A stretch of DNA of 64,000 nucleotides from Streptomyces sannanensis (GCF_039536205.1 NZ_BAAAYL010000001.1:3286001-3350000), one strand, 5' to 3'. Counted from the stretch's first letter, positions 8,077 to 16,706 are shown. A program made the numbers and translations. Notes: a model not told the origin generated them from the sequence alone.

Positions 8077-8571
8077 TCAACCCTGCGGATATTGCCTGCA
8101 GTACTCATAGATGGCCATGCTGGTCGCCGTGGCCACGTTGTAGCTGTGCGGAAGACCCCATACCGGGATCTCCACGCAATCATCCACCCACTCCAACTCA
8201 TCCTTCCCAAGACCCACTCGTTCGTTACCGACAACAAGTGCCGTTTTGCGAGGAAAGGTGAAGTCGTGCAAATTTTGCGAGTGAGTTGTCTGCTCCAGAG
8301 CCACCAGTCGGTAATCATCCTGGCGGAGCTTCTTCAGGACGGAGGTGAGGGTTCGGTGAACCTCGACGTCCACATGATCTGCGCCATCGCGGGCGACCCG
8401 TTGGTCAACTTTGCCGTTCCCGCAAGCAATTATTTTCTTGACACCGCAGCACCCTGCGGTGCGAACTATGGTCGACAGATTGGCCCGGGTGCGTAACGGC
8501 GCGCAGACAACCAGGAGTTCACGCTCTCGTTCAAGTGTTACCGCAGGCTTGTGTCGAATATGTTCAAACAT
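8077..8571 (-). CDS. TrmH/SpoU family RNA 2'-O-methyltransferase
   Basis: 164 residues. The three SPOUT motifs are present: motif 1 NLSTIVRTAGCCGVKKI (about residues 32-48), motif 2 ALVVGNERVGLGKDEL (about 111-126) and motif 3 VEIPVWGLPHSYNVATAT (about 132-149). These form the trefoil-knot SAM site of TrmH-like enzymes, which methylate ribose 2'-OH in tRNA or 23S rRNA. There is no N-terminal RNA-binding extension, so it is close to the minimal TrmH/TrmL size. It uses several AT-ending codons (for example AAA ATA ATT), unlike its neighbours, which suggests transfer. It neighbours the KamB-type enzyme; whether it protects the ribosome or modifies tRNA is unknown. Confidence 0.85.
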   Translation of the reverse strand: MFEHIRHKPAVTLERERELLVVCAPLRTRANLSTIVRTAGCCGVKKIIACGNGKVDQRVARDGADHVDVEVHRTLTSVLKKLRQDDYRLVALEQTTHSQNLHDFTFPRKTALVVGNERVGLGKDELEWVDDCVEIPVWGLPHSYNVATATSMAIYEYCRQYPQG

Positions 8572-8746
8572 AGCTGAAGTCTAGCCTCGACCTTTCGTGA
8601 CGGTCCGTCGGATTCTCCGGCGGGCCGTTTCGGCTGCTCGAGGTGAGGGTGGGCATGCTGGTGGCCCGGCTGTCGCGTCGGGTGGGCGCCGGGTTCCACG
8701 GCTCCGGTAAGTGATCAGGTTCGTCGGGGCAGGTCGTTGTTGCTGG
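8572..8746. other. Intergenic segment with no supported gene
   Basis: I see no coding signal, tRNA or convincing hairpin here. It separates the TrmH-type gene start from an IS1380 remnant and may be junction debris. Confidence 0.4.
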
Positions 8747-9157
8747 TCAGCCAGGGTTCGGGAGAGCCTGGAGCCGGTCGAGGGCGTCGGTGATCACGGC
8801 CGTCCAGGGCCAGTGGCGGGTGAATCTCATATGCCGTCTTCGGGCGGTGGTGACGAGTTGGGCGGCGGCGGAGAACAGCCGCAGCCGCAGCCGGCGGGGC
8901 TCCCACAGGCGGGGCTTGCCGGTGAGGGCGAGCATGGGCATCCAGGCCAGCAGGTCGAGGGCGATCTGGACGATCTCCAGCCAGATCTGGTTCTGGGCAA
9001 CGTCGTGCAGGGGCAGGTTGGTAAGGCCGGTGGCACGGGCGGCGCGCATGCGGTCCTCGGCTCTGGCGCGCTGGCGGTGCCGCAGTTCGAGCTCGGCGAT
9101 CGGGGTGCCGGCGGTGTTGGTGGCGAAGCAGGTCAGGAGCACTTCTCGCGTTTTTGA
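8747..9157 (-). pseudogene. IS1380-family transposase, C-terminal fragment
   Basis: About 131 residues in frame match the end of IS1380-type transposases: GTPIAELELRHRQRARAEDR, NLPLHDVAQNQIWLE, LLAWMPMLAL, RLRLFSAAAQLV and the terminal ITDALDRLQALPNPG. An in-frame stop lies just upstream (9158-9160) and the N-terminal catalytic half is missing, so it cannot be active. It marks an old insertion between the RNA methyltransferase and the antiporter. Confidence 0.75.
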
Positions 9158-9194
9158 TCAAGCCTCGGACAGTCCACCTCGTGAAAGCGCGAGG

Positions 9195-10499
9195 CTAAGG
9201 AGTCGTCCGAACCGTAGGGGACTCCTGGATGGTTCCCGTGCTCGGTTCCGGACGGCCCAGGTCGTCGGCCGGGCCGTCGCCCTTCGCGTCGGACGGCAGG
9301 ATTCTGCTCAGGAGCGGGCCAGTGAGCATGGTCGTGGTCACCGCCATCACCACCATCAGGGAGTACAGCTCGCTGTCCAGCACACCAAGCTCCAAGCCCA
9401 CGCCAAGGATCACCAGTTCCGTGAGTCCACGGGTGTTCAACAGTGCGCCTAGCGCGGCCGAGTGGCGGCTGCCCAGCCCCCCGATACGCGCGCCGGCGTA
9501 GGCGCCGAGGAACTTACCCGCCACGGCCACGACCAGAATCGCAGCCAATTTTCCGAGGTCCGAGGAGTCCAGCTGCGAGAGATCGACCTTGAGACCCGAC
9601 AGCACGAAGTAGACAGGTAGCAGGAGCAGCCCGCACAACGGCTCCACCCGCCCCAGCACCCCGTCGCGCAGCCTGCCGCCCGAGCCTCTCGGCAACAGGG
9701 CGCCGAACAGGAACGCTCCGAAGATGTAATGCAGACCCAGCCACTCCGTGAAGGCGGCGGAGACGAGCAGACCACTCAGCACGAGGGCGAGGAAGTTCCT
9801 GCTGCCGCCCGGGTCGGCCGGTTGCCGCTCGGACCGGAACCGGCTCGACCGGTGGAGCAACGGGCGGACGACGGTGGCCATCAACACGACATACGGCACC
9901 ACAAGCGCCAGCCGCCAGTCGAACTGTCCGCCCGAGGCGATGGCGACCACCACTGCCAGCAATGTCCAGGCCAGCAGGTCCGTTATCGCCGCACAGGTGA
10001 GGGCAGTGGTGCCGAGCTTCGTGTGGGCGAGCTTACGATCGGCGATGATCCGAGCAAGGACAGGAAAGGCCGTTACGGCCATCGCCACCGCGAAGAACAG
10101 TACGAAACCGACGAACGAACTTGTACTGCGAGACGGCACCAGCAGCAACGCCAGCCCTGCGCCCAGTCCCAGCGGCAGTACCGTGGAACCGACAGTCGTC
10201 CACAGCGTGACCCGTCCACCGCCTCGCAGGACGCCTATGTCCAGTTCCGCACCGACGACAAACATGAAGAGGGCGACGCCCACAGCGGCGAGCGCATTCA
10301 GCAGCAGCCTTACATCGGCGGGGAAAAGCAGACTGACGAGGTGGTCGCCGAAGAGAGTAGGGCCCAGCAGTATTCCGGCGAGGATCTCACCGATCACCGA
10401 CGGCTGTCCGAACTTTCGGGCCAGGGCCCCCAATAAGCGTGCCAGACACAGGATCAGGGCCAGATCGAGAAACAGGAGGACGGTTTGCGAAGCGGTCAC
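9195..10499 (-). CDS. Cation/proton antiporter, CPA2 (KefB/NapA-like) family
   Basis: 434 residues with about 12 hydrophobic segments. GQPSVIGEILAGILLGPTLFG is the signature opening of the CPA2 family, and FMFVVGAELD, ITDLLAWTLLAV and GALLNTRGLTELVILGVGLELGVL carry the expected acidic and polar residues of the ion path. It should exchange Na+ or K+ for H+ across the membrane. The GTG at 10499 is chosen because its first bases overlap the TGA of an upstream 38-codon ORF (GTGA), giving translational coupling; there is no good independent ribosome site. Similar antiporters occur in antibiotic gene clusters. Its role in the island is unknown. Confidence 0.82.
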   Translation of the reverse strand: MTASQTVLLFLDLALILCLARLLGALARKFGQPSVIGEILAGILLGPTLFGDHLVSLLFPADVRLLLNALAAVGVALFMFVVGAELDIGVLRGGGRVTLWTTVGSTVLPLGLGAGLALLLVPSRSTSSFVGFVLFFAVAMAVTAFPVLARIIADRKLAHTKLGTTALTCAAITDLLAWTLLAVVVAIASGGQFDWRLALVVPYVVLMATVVRPLLHRSSRFRSERQPADPGGSRNFLALVLSGLLVSAAFTEWLGLHYIFGAFLFGALLPRGSGGRLRDGVLGRVEPLCGLLLLPVYFVLSGLKVDLSQLDSSDLGKLAAILVVAVAGKFLGAYAGARIGGLGSRHSAALGALLNTRGLTELVILGVGLELGVLDSELYSLMVVMAVTTTMLTGPLLSRILPSDAKGDGPADDLGRPEPSTGTIQESPTVRTTP

Positions 10500-10612
10500 T
10501 GTCTGACTCTGCGATCGGTGACCGGCTGGAAGACCGAGCCGATTTTCAATTCGGCGGGCTGTGACTCCAGTTGGTCCGGGTCGATCCCCGGTAAGGCAGG
10601 GCGGAGAGTCAT
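10496..10612 (-). CDS. Small 38-residue ORF coupled to the antiporter
   Basis: ATG at 10612 follows an excellent GAGGAG ribosome site by 9 nt. The peptide begins MTLRPALPGIDPDQLE and ends VTDRRVRQ; its TGA overlaps the antiporter GTG. Codon 7 is TTA, so its translation, and by coupling the antiporter's, may depend on bldA tRNA. I do not recognise the peptide. It could be a regulatory leader peptide, a small partner subunit or a precursor peptide. There are no cysteines, so lanthipeptide-type crosslinking is unlikely. Confidence 0.5.
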   Translation of the reverse strand: MTLRPALPGIDPDQLESQPAELKIGSVFQPVTDRRVRQ

Positions 10613-10802
10613 ACTGGTGGCTCCTCGAAATCAAATCGGTCCATCACACGCCGTACCACTGTTCGTGATCCAGACATCGTAGGTGTTCATGTTCTCGGCC
10701 GCTACTGGTCAGGGCGATCGCACAGCCCTCTCTGCCAGCCTTGGGCGAGACGCTCCGCTTTGTCGGGTTAGCCCGAGGGGGCACGACAGGAGAACCACCC
10801 CC

Positions 10803-11192
10803 TCATGACCAGCACCACACCCACCGGATCCGATCAGGCACCCCGCCCGAAGCGGGCCTGCGCAAGGACCGTGAGGTGCTGGCCGAGGAACGGGACATCC
10901 TGCGCAAGGCGACGAAGTATTTCGCCTCGGAGACGAGCTGGTGAGCAGCCGCTTTCAGTTCGTTGAGGATCATCAGGAAGACCACGAGGTCACGCGGCTG
11001 TGTTCCCTGCTCGGCGTCGTCCGCTCGAGCGACTACACGTGGCGGTCCGGTGCCGAGGCCCGGGAGTGGCGCGAGCGCGCGGATGCCGAGCTGGCCGCCC
11101 GGATCCCGGAGGTCCACGAGGAGTCCGGTGCCGCCTACGGGTCCCCGCGGATCACCGCCGAGCTGAACGCGGACGAGACCGGGGGCGGATGA
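10803..11192 (+). pseudogene. IS3-family transposase remnant (OrfA tail and OrfB head)
   Basis: The first part encodes the end of an IS3 OrfA (LRKDREVLAEERDILRKATK, then YFASET and a stop). The second part, from GTG 10941 overlapping that stop, encodes the start of OrfB (FVEDHQEDHEVTRLCSLLGV, AAYGSPRITAELN). The OrfB DDE catalytic domain is missing, so the element is dead. The overlap arrangement is normal for IS3 frameshifting. Confidence 0.7.
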
Positions 11193-11281
11193 ATCGGCCC
11201 TGAACTCAGGCGATTACTTCGACGTCCCCAACGGGAACTTCTGCCCTATGGATCTTCACGATCCAATGATCAGGGTGTCCA

Positions 11282-11740
11282 CAATCAAGGAGAACGCCCG
11301 TCGACGCCGTCCGGTTCGACGACGACACCCACCTTCCCGACGACCAGCGCCGACGACTGCGCCGCGTCCGGCTGCACGGCCTGCGCCACGGGCACGCCTC
11401 GCTCATGCTCGCCGCAGACGTCGCCCCGGTCGTCGTCTCCAAGCGACTCGGGCACTCGACCATCGGTATCACCGTGGAAACCTACGGCCGCCTATTCGAG
11501 GGCCGCGGCCGGGACGCCTCGGAGCGCGCCGGCGCCCTGATCCCCGCTCCCAAGACCGCGCCGCTCGTACCCAGCCAGGGCCCGTGTTCCCAATCCGCTC
11601 CCAACGAGGCGACGGAAAACGCCCCCGCCGACGCTGCCGGAGAAAACCAGCAGGTCAGCGAGGGCGCTGACAGTAGGCCGTGTGGGACTCGAACCCACAA
11701 CCAACGGATTAAAAGTCCGCTGCTCTGCCAATTGAGCTAA
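11282..11740 (+). pseudogene. Tyrosine integrase, C-terminal fragment
   Basis: In frame with ATG 11405, with coding sequence extending upstream of it. RLHGLRHGHASLML contains the box II His-x-x-Arg, KRLGHSTIGITVETYG contains the LGH motif and the probable nucleophile tyrosine, and a C-terminal tail follows. The N-terminal and core-binding domains are absent. The fragment ends inside the tRNA-Lys gene on the opposite strand, exactly where a functional integrase of a tRNA-integrating element would lie. It is therefore the relic of an element inserted at the tRNA-Lys 3' end. Confidence 0.72.
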
Positions 11741-11746
11741 CGGCCC
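11674..11746 (-). tRNA. tRNA-Lys (UUU)
   Basis: Reading the minus strand, GGGCCGTTAGCTCAATTGG opens a normal cloverleaf with anticodon loop CTTTTAA and TPsiC arm GTGGGTTCGAGTCCCAC. The acceptor stem closes with a G-U at its first pair. The 3' end faces left towards the island. Confidence 0.93.
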
Positions 11747-11857
11747 TCGGCGAGTCACCCCCCGAGCATAGCCCGAAGGAACCCGGCAGCCGACCGGGTA
11801 TGGGGTTCTGGGCCTGTCGAAGGTCACTCGACGGGCCCAGACCGTACCCGGGCAGGG

Positions 11858-12445
11858 GTTCTTGCCGATCCGGCCCCGCGCCGTGATCCCGCCCGTGCTG
11901 TTCGCCGCATACAGATAGATGTCACCCGTCGACGCCTGACGCGCCACCAGATCCGGCCGCCCGTCACCCGTCACATCACCCGGCGACGTCAGCACATTGA
12001 ACTGCGCGAACGCCGTACTCGGCTTCGTGTACGCCGTCGACGGCGTCAGCGCCTTCCCACAGGTGGGCTTGTACGCACGCAGCTCACCACTGCTCAACCG
12101 CACCAGCACATCATTGCAACGATCACCATTCACATCGCCGAACGGCACCGCCACCACCGACGAACCCGAGAACGTCCCCGCACCCGTCCCCTGTCGGAAC
12201 GCGAGGGCGCCCGTCGAGCTCAACGACGCCAGATCACCGACACCGTCGTTACCCACGTGGTCGCGCCGCACCCCCGCGGCGCCCGACAGCTTCACCGTCC
12301 CGGACTGCACCAGGCCGGCCCCGTGGCCGTCCGCGGGGCGGGCCGTCAGGGTCCAGGTGTACGAACCGTTGCCGACGAGCTTGCCGGCCGCGTCCTTGCC
12401 GTCCCAGGAGGCAGCCGGCCCACCCGCCACGTAAGGGGTTACCAA
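11858..12445 (-). pseudogene. VCBS/FG-GAP repeat protein fragment
   Basis: About 196 residues resemble the end of Streptomyces secreted FG-GAP/VCBS proteins: a FlgD-like strand (SWDGKDAAGKLVGNGSYTW) followed by repeats of VNGDRCNDVLVRLSSGELRAY and VTGDGRPDLVARQ. An in-frame stop immediately precedes the fragment, so the signal peptide and N-terminal domains are missing, and the last repeat runs off into unrelated sequence. It is a relic between the tRNA-Lys gene and the helicase. Confidence 0.65.
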
Positions 12446-12473
12446 ACATGTTCAAGACCGGAGGCGCATCACG

Positions 12474-12514
12474 CGGCAGGGCCCGCACCCCCAGGAAGGG
12501 TGCGGGCCCTGCCG
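12474..12514. terminator. Terminator of the DEAD-box helicase gene
   Basis: A long perfect stem, CGGCAGGGCCCGCACCC paired with GGGTGCGGGCCCTGCCG, about 15 bp beyond the helicase stop codon on the minus strand. Confidence 0.85.
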
Positions 12515-12529
12515 ATCCGTCAGGCGGGA

Positions 12530-14659
12530 TCAGCCGTTGCGCTTCCAGCGCGGCTTGTCGTCGCGGCGGCCGCCGAAGGAGCTGCCTCCGCGGTGGTCAC
12601 GGTGGTCGTCGCGACGGCCGTACGGGCGGTCGTGGCGGTCACCGGAGCGGAAGCCGCCGGAGGGGCGGTCGTCGCGGCGGTCGCGGTTGAACGGACGGTC
12701 GCTGCCGGCCCGGTGGTCGCGGCGCTCGTCGCGGCGGAAGCCCCCGCGGTCGTCACGGCGCTCGAAACCACGGTCGCGGTCGCGGTCGCGGTTGAACGGG
12801 CGGTCGTTGTCCCGGCGCTGGAAACCACCGCGGTCGTCACGACGCTCGTCCCGACGGAAACCACCCCGGTCGTCACGGCGGAAACCGCCGCGGTCGTCGC
12901 GGTCGCGGTTGAAGGGACGGTCGTTGTCCCGGCGCTGGAAACCACCGCGGTCGTCACGACGCTCGTCCCGACGGAAACCGCCCCGGTCGTCACGACGCTC
13001 GAAACCACGGTCCCGGTCACGGTTGAACGGACGGTCGCCACGGTCGTCGCGGCGGAAACCGCCACGGTCACCGCGGTCGTCACGACGCTCCCGGCGCTCG
13101 AAGTTGCCCCGCTCGTCGCGGCGCTCGCGGCGCTCCTCCGCCACCGGCTGCTCGGGCACCAGCACCTCGGCCTCCGCCTCGGCGGCCTCCGCCGCCTCCG
13201 CCGCCTCGGCGATCGCGGTCTCCGGGTCCTCGCCGCGCTCGCGTGCCGCGCGGGCGATCAGGCGGTCGGCCTCCTCGCGGAGCTCGGCGGCGCGGCGCGT
13301 CACGCGCTCCAGCTGCCGGGTGAGGTCGGCGGCCTCGCGCTCGGCCTGCTTGGCGGCGTTGGCCGCGGAGTCGGCCTGGACCTCGGTCAACGAGCGGGCG
13401 CCGGTGATCTCGGCGACCTCCGGGTCGAAGGCTCCGGCGCCACCCACGATGTGGCGGGAGGCGTCCACGCCCGCGTCCTCCATGAGGCGGAAGATCTGGC
13501 GGCGCTGGTGCGGCAGGGCCAGCGAGACGACCGTGCCGGACTGGCCGGCGCGGGCGGTACGGCCCGAACGGTGCAGGTAGTCCTTGTGGTCACCGGCCGG
13601 GTCGACGTTCAGGACGAGGTCGATGCCGTCGACGTGGATGCCGCGGGCGGCGACGTCGGTGGCGACCAGGACGTTGACGTACCCGTCCTTGAAGTCGGCC
13701 AGGGTGCGGGTGCGGGCGCCCTGGGTCATACCGCCGTGCAGCGCGTCGGCCTTCACGCCGGAGTCGCGCAGCTGCTCGGCGACGCGGTCGGCACCCAGCT
13801 GGGTGCGCACGAAGATGATGGTGCGGCCCTTGCGGGCGGCGATGGCGGCGGTGACCGGCGCCTTGTCCTTCGGCTTCACGACCAGCACGTGGTGGGTCAT
13901 GGTGGTGACCGCGCCCGCGGACGGGTCGACCTCGTGGGTGATCGGGTTCTTCAGGTAGCGCCTGACGAGCGTGTCGATCTCGTTCTCGAGGGTGGCGGAG
14001 AACAGCATCCGCTGGCCGCCCTCGGGCACCTGGTCGAGGAGCTCGGTGACCTCGGGCAGGAAGCCCAGGTCGGCCATCTGGTCGGCCTCGTCGAGGACGG
14101 CGATCCGGACCTGGTCGAGGGAGCAGGCGCCGCGGTTGATGATGTCGCGCAGTCGACCCGGGGTGGCGACGAGGATGTCGACGCCGCGCTCCAGGGCGTA
14201 GATCTGGTTGCCCATGGACGTACCGCCGCAGACGACCTTCATCTTCAGGCCGAGCACGTCGCCGTACGGCTGGAGGGCGTCCGCGACCTGCATCGCGAGC
14301 TCACGCGTCGGCACGAGGATGATGCCGCGCGGGTGCTTCTTCTCCGTGTAGCCGCCGGCCAGCGTGGCCAGGGTCGGCAGACCGAAGGAGAGGGTCTTGC
14401 CGGAGCCGGTGCGGCCGCGGCCCAGGATGTCCTTGCCGGCCAGGGCGTCCGGGATGGTCGCGGCCTGGATCGGGAAGGGGGTGGTGACACCGTTCTGGGC
14501 GAGCTTGCGGACGACGCCCTCGGGCAGGCCCAGGTCACCGAAAGTGAGCGTAGGCTCCTCGGCGGGGGCCGCCTCGGTGGCATTCAGGGGAGCCTCGGCG
14601 ACGGCCTCGGCGGCCTCGTTCTCGGGCATGACGACGTGGTCAGTGCTGGAAACAGACAT
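12530..14659 (-). CDS. DEAD-box ATP-dependent RNA helicase with RGG-like C-terminal tail
   Basis: 709 residues. The usual motifs appear in order: Q motif region GVTTPFPIQAATIPDALAG, Walker A GRTGSGKT, PTRELAMQ, VATPGRL, DEAD at VLDEADQM, SAT at FSATLE, and the C-domain HRSGRTARAG. From about residue 540 the protein becomes a low-complexity tail of RRDDRGGFRR/DNDRPFNRDRD repeats, an RNA-binding RGG-like region. Members remodel structured RNA in cold stress and ribosome assembly. The start at 14659 is chosen because MSVSSTDHVVMPENE is the natural beginning and a GGAAGG precedes it; an upstream extension lacks conserved features. The repeats in the tail DNA (about 12.6-13.1 kb) are prone to length change. 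Confidence 0.92.
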   Translation of the reverse strand: MSVSSTDHVVMPENEAAEAVAEAPLNATEAAPAEEPTLTFGDLGLPEGVVRKLAQNGVTTPFPIQAATIPDALAGKDILGRGRTGSGKTLSFGLPTLATLAGGYTEKKHPRGIILVPTRELAMQVADALQPYGDVLGLKMKVVCGGTSMGNQIYALERGVDILVATPGRLRDIINRGACSLDQVRIAVLDEADQMADLGFLPEVTELLDQVPEGGQRMLFSATLENEIDTLVRRYLKNPITHEVDPSAGAVTTMTHHVLVVKPKDKAPVTAAIAARKGRTIIFVRTQLGADRVAEQLRDSGVKADALHGGMTQGARTRTLADFKDGYVNVLVATDVAARGIHVDGIDLVLNVDPAGDHKDYLHRSGRTARAGQSGTVVSLALPHQRRQIFRLMEDAGVDASRHIVGGAGAFDPEVAEITGARSLTEVQADSAANAAKQAEREAADLTRQLERVTRRAAELREEADRLIARAARERGEDPETAIAEAAEAAEAAEAEAEVLVPEQPVAEERRERRDERGNFERRERRDDRGDRGGFRRDDRGDRPFNRDRDRGFERRDDRGGFRRDERRDDRGGFQRRDNDRPFNRDRDDRGGFRRDDRGGFRRDERRDDRGGFQRRDNDRPFNRDRDRDRGFERRDDRGGFRRDERRDHRAGSDRPFNRDRRDDRPSGGFRSGDRHDRPYGRRDDHRDHRGGSSFGGRRDDKPRWKRNG

Positions 14660-14857
14660 GCGAACTGCGAAACCTTCCGGAGTCTCGGCACGCGCCCAAA
14701 CTCCGTGAATTCGCAAGTCGACCGCCTCGATGCGGTCAGTCACGGCAAGGGAGAGTACGCGCCACACGCGGCGCGCTTCTTCGTGGCGCCGGGCAAATGG
14801 GATCAAACGATCTACCACCATACGGGCACACACCCCCCTCTGGCAAACCCGGCTGCG

Positions 14858-15421
14858 TCACATCCCGGCGAACACGGGCGCCATCTGCGGCAATGGCATC
14901 GGCTCCCGTCGCTCACCCAGCCCGCCCGGCATCCACCGCAGCGCTCTGGCCCGCATTTCGACCGCGGGCGACTCGGACGGGGTCGGCTCCTCGGTCGGTG
15001 TCGGCTCGGGGGTCGGCGATTCGGTCGGCTCCGGCGGTTCGGGGGTGGGGCTCGGTTCACTGGAGGGCGAGGCGTTCCCACCGGTCGGCGAGGGCTCCGG
15101 GTGCCCGGGCGGCGACACCGGCGGGCCGCCGCCCGACGCGCGGGGGGCGCTCCTCGAAGGAGTGGGTGCCGCCGAGGTGCTCGGGCTCGGCGACACCCGG
15201 TCCCGTGGGCCGGAGGCCCCGTGCTCCGACGTGTGCCCGCCCCGGCCGCCGGTCCGTCCCCCCGGGTCCGCCCCGCCGTCCGGCTCGGCCACGGCGCCGC
15301 TGCGCCCCCCGGAGGAGGCAGGCGCGGGCCTGCCGTCGTCGCTCACGCTCATGCAGCCGGTCGTGGCGAGGGCGGCGAGGGCGGCGGCGGCCCATCGGAC
15401 GGGGACGGACAACTGGCGCAC
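14858..15421 (-). CDS. Putative proline/serine-rich lipoprotein
   Basis: 187 residues from GTG 15421, which follows GGAGGT by 6 nt. A short basic n-region, a hydrophobic stretch and the lipobox LATTGC (Cys at about residue 23) predict a diacylated membrane lipoprotein. The rest is a low-complexity Pro/Ser/Thr/Glu-rich stretch (repeated PSP, TEEPTPSE-type motifs), suggesting an extended cell-wall spacer. The C-terminus, MRARALRWMPGGLGER, is more ordered. I do not recognise a catalytic domain. Confidence 0.65.
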   Translation of the reverse strand: MRQLSVPVRWAAAALAALATTGCMSVSDDGRPAPASSGGRSGAVAEPDGGADPGGRTGGRGGHTSEHGASGPRDRVSPSPSTSAAPTPSRSAPRASGGGPPVSPPGHPEPSPTGGNASPSSEPSPTPEPPEPTESPTPEPTPTEEPTPSESPAVEMRARALRWMPGGLGERREPMPLPQMAPVFAGM

Positions 15422-15499
15422 GGCGGCACCTCCGGGGCACGGCAAAGCAGGGTGGGCGTCTGTGATGCCCAACTCCCCCGGACCCGCGGGGGACACGCC

Positions 15500-15862
15500 C
15501 TAAGCCGCCAGTGCCGCCGCCACCTCCCGGCCCAGGAACACCGCGCCGAGCCCCACCAGCAGCGAAGCCGCCATGTTCGCCGCCGCGAGGAACCGCCAGC
15601 CGCGCTCGGCCAGCCGCAGCGTCTCGTACGAGAAGGTCGAGTACGTGGTCAGCGTCCCGCACAGCCCCGTGCCCAGCAGGGCGTACGCGGACGACGACAC
15701 CGCGGCCCCGGTCACCGCGCCCAGCACCAGGCTGCCCGCCGCGTTCACCACGAACGTCCCCCAGGGAAAGACCGAGTCATGCCTCGCCTGCACAGCGCGG
15801 TCCATCACATAGCGCAGCGGCGCGCCCACCACCGCCCCCACGATCACCAGCACCCACGTCAC
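15500..15862 (-). CDS. crcB: Fluoride channel subunit CrcB/FluC (second copy)
   Basis: 120 residues with four membrane segments. [29 protein letters not shown] and [18 protein letters not shown] are the FluC signatures, the last holding the Phe-box/Na+ site. It exports fluoride as a dual-topology dimer; two paralogous genes in tandem usually encode a heterodimer. Its GTG start overlaps the stop of the upstream crcB (GTGA). Confidence 0.9.
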   Translation of the reverse strand: MTWVLVIVGAVVGAPLRYVMDRAVQARHDSVFPWGTFVVNAAGSLVLGAVTGAAVSSSAYALLGTGLCGTLTTYSTFSYETLRLAERGWRFLAAANMAASLLVGLGAVFLGREVAAALAA

Positions 15863-16365
15863 TCGGCACCCAGCCCTGCCCGTATCGCCGCCCGTGTCAC
15901 GGACGCCCCCAGCCACACCGCGCCCATCGCACCGGCAAGGGTCCCCGCCGCATAGGCCAGCGCGACACCCGCCTCCCCGCGGTCCAGCAGCCGCGCGAAG
16001 TCCACGGCGTACGTCGAGAAGGTGGTGAACCCGCCGAGCACCCCCACCCCCAGGAACGGGCGCACCAGCGGATGCGCGGACTCCGCCCGGCCGCCCTCAC
16101 TGACCAGCACCATCAGCACCCCGATGAGTGCACAGCCCAGCACATTGACGGCGAAGATCCCCCACACCGAGGGCCAGGCCAGCGACGCCCCGTACCGGGC
16201 GGACGCGCCGAGCGCACCGCCGGCCGAGATGGTGCTGAGCACCACCCACTTGGCGTGGCCTGCGGTCTCCGCGCGCTGAGCGGGCACATGAAGATCGACG
16301 TCCGGGTCGATGGCCTCGTCCCCGTACGTATCCGGATGCCGGTGCGGGTGCGGGTGCGCGCTCAC
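15859..16365 (-). CDS. crcB: Fluoride channel subunit CrcB/FluC (first copy)
   Basis: 168 residues. After a His-rich N-terminal tail (HPHPHRHPD) come four membrane segments with [34 protein letters not shown] and [18 protein letters not shown]. The start GTG 16365 overlaps the stop of the zincin gene, so zincin, crcB and crcB form a tightly coupled operon. The N-terminal His tail is longer than in the partner. A fluoride riboswitch was not seen upstream. Confidence 0.9.
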   Translation of the reverse strand: MSAHPHPHRHPDTYGDEAIDPDVDLHVPAQRAETAGHAKWVVLSTISAGGALGASARYGASLAWPSVWGIFAVNVLGCALIGVLMVLVSEGGRAESAHPLVRPFLGVGVLGGFTTFSTYAVDFARLLDRGEAGVALAYAAGTLAGAMGAVWLGASVTRAAIRAGLGAE

Positions 16366-16706
16366 CCGTACCCCAGCGCGTGCAGCCGCTCGTCGTCGAT
16401 GCCGAAGTGGTGCGCGATCTCGTGCACCACGGTGATCTCGGTCTCCACGACGACATCCTCGCGGCTCTCGCAGAACCGCAGGGTCGGCCCCCGGTAGATC
16501 GTGATCCGGTCGGGCAGCACGCCGGCGTACCACTCGCCGCGTTCGGTCAGCGGAGTCCCTTCGTAGAGCCCGAGCAGGTCCGGGGCGGACGGGTCCTCGG
16601 GCTCTTCCTCCACAAAGATCGCGACATTGTCCATGAGTCGCGTCAGCTCCGGCGGGATACGGTCCAGCGCCTCGGCCACCAGTTCCTCGAACTCCTCGCG
16701 CGTCAT
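16362..16706 (-). CDS. Small zincin-like metallopeptidase family protein
   Basis: 114 residues. [19 protein letters not shown] gives the HExxH...D zincin signature near the C-terminus, preceded by the [15 protein letters not shown] opening and [11 protein letters not shown] common to this small actinobacterial family. The start ATG 16706 is placed by GGAG 7 nt upstream (GGAGTGCTGGAGATG). Proteolytic activity has not been shown for the family as far as I know. It leads the crcB operon. Confidence 0.85.
   Translation of the reverse strand: MTREEFEELVAEALDRIPPELTRLMDNVAIFVEEEPEDPSAPDLLGLYEGTPLTERGEWYAGVLPDRITIYRGPTLRFCESREDVVVETEITVVHEIAHHFGIDDERLHALGYG

Noticed and set aside
12257..15955. 1,232-residue plus-strand ORF
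   Set aside because: It runs antisense through the DEAD-box gene and several other genes; Val/Thr/Ala repeats mirror the RGG-like tail.
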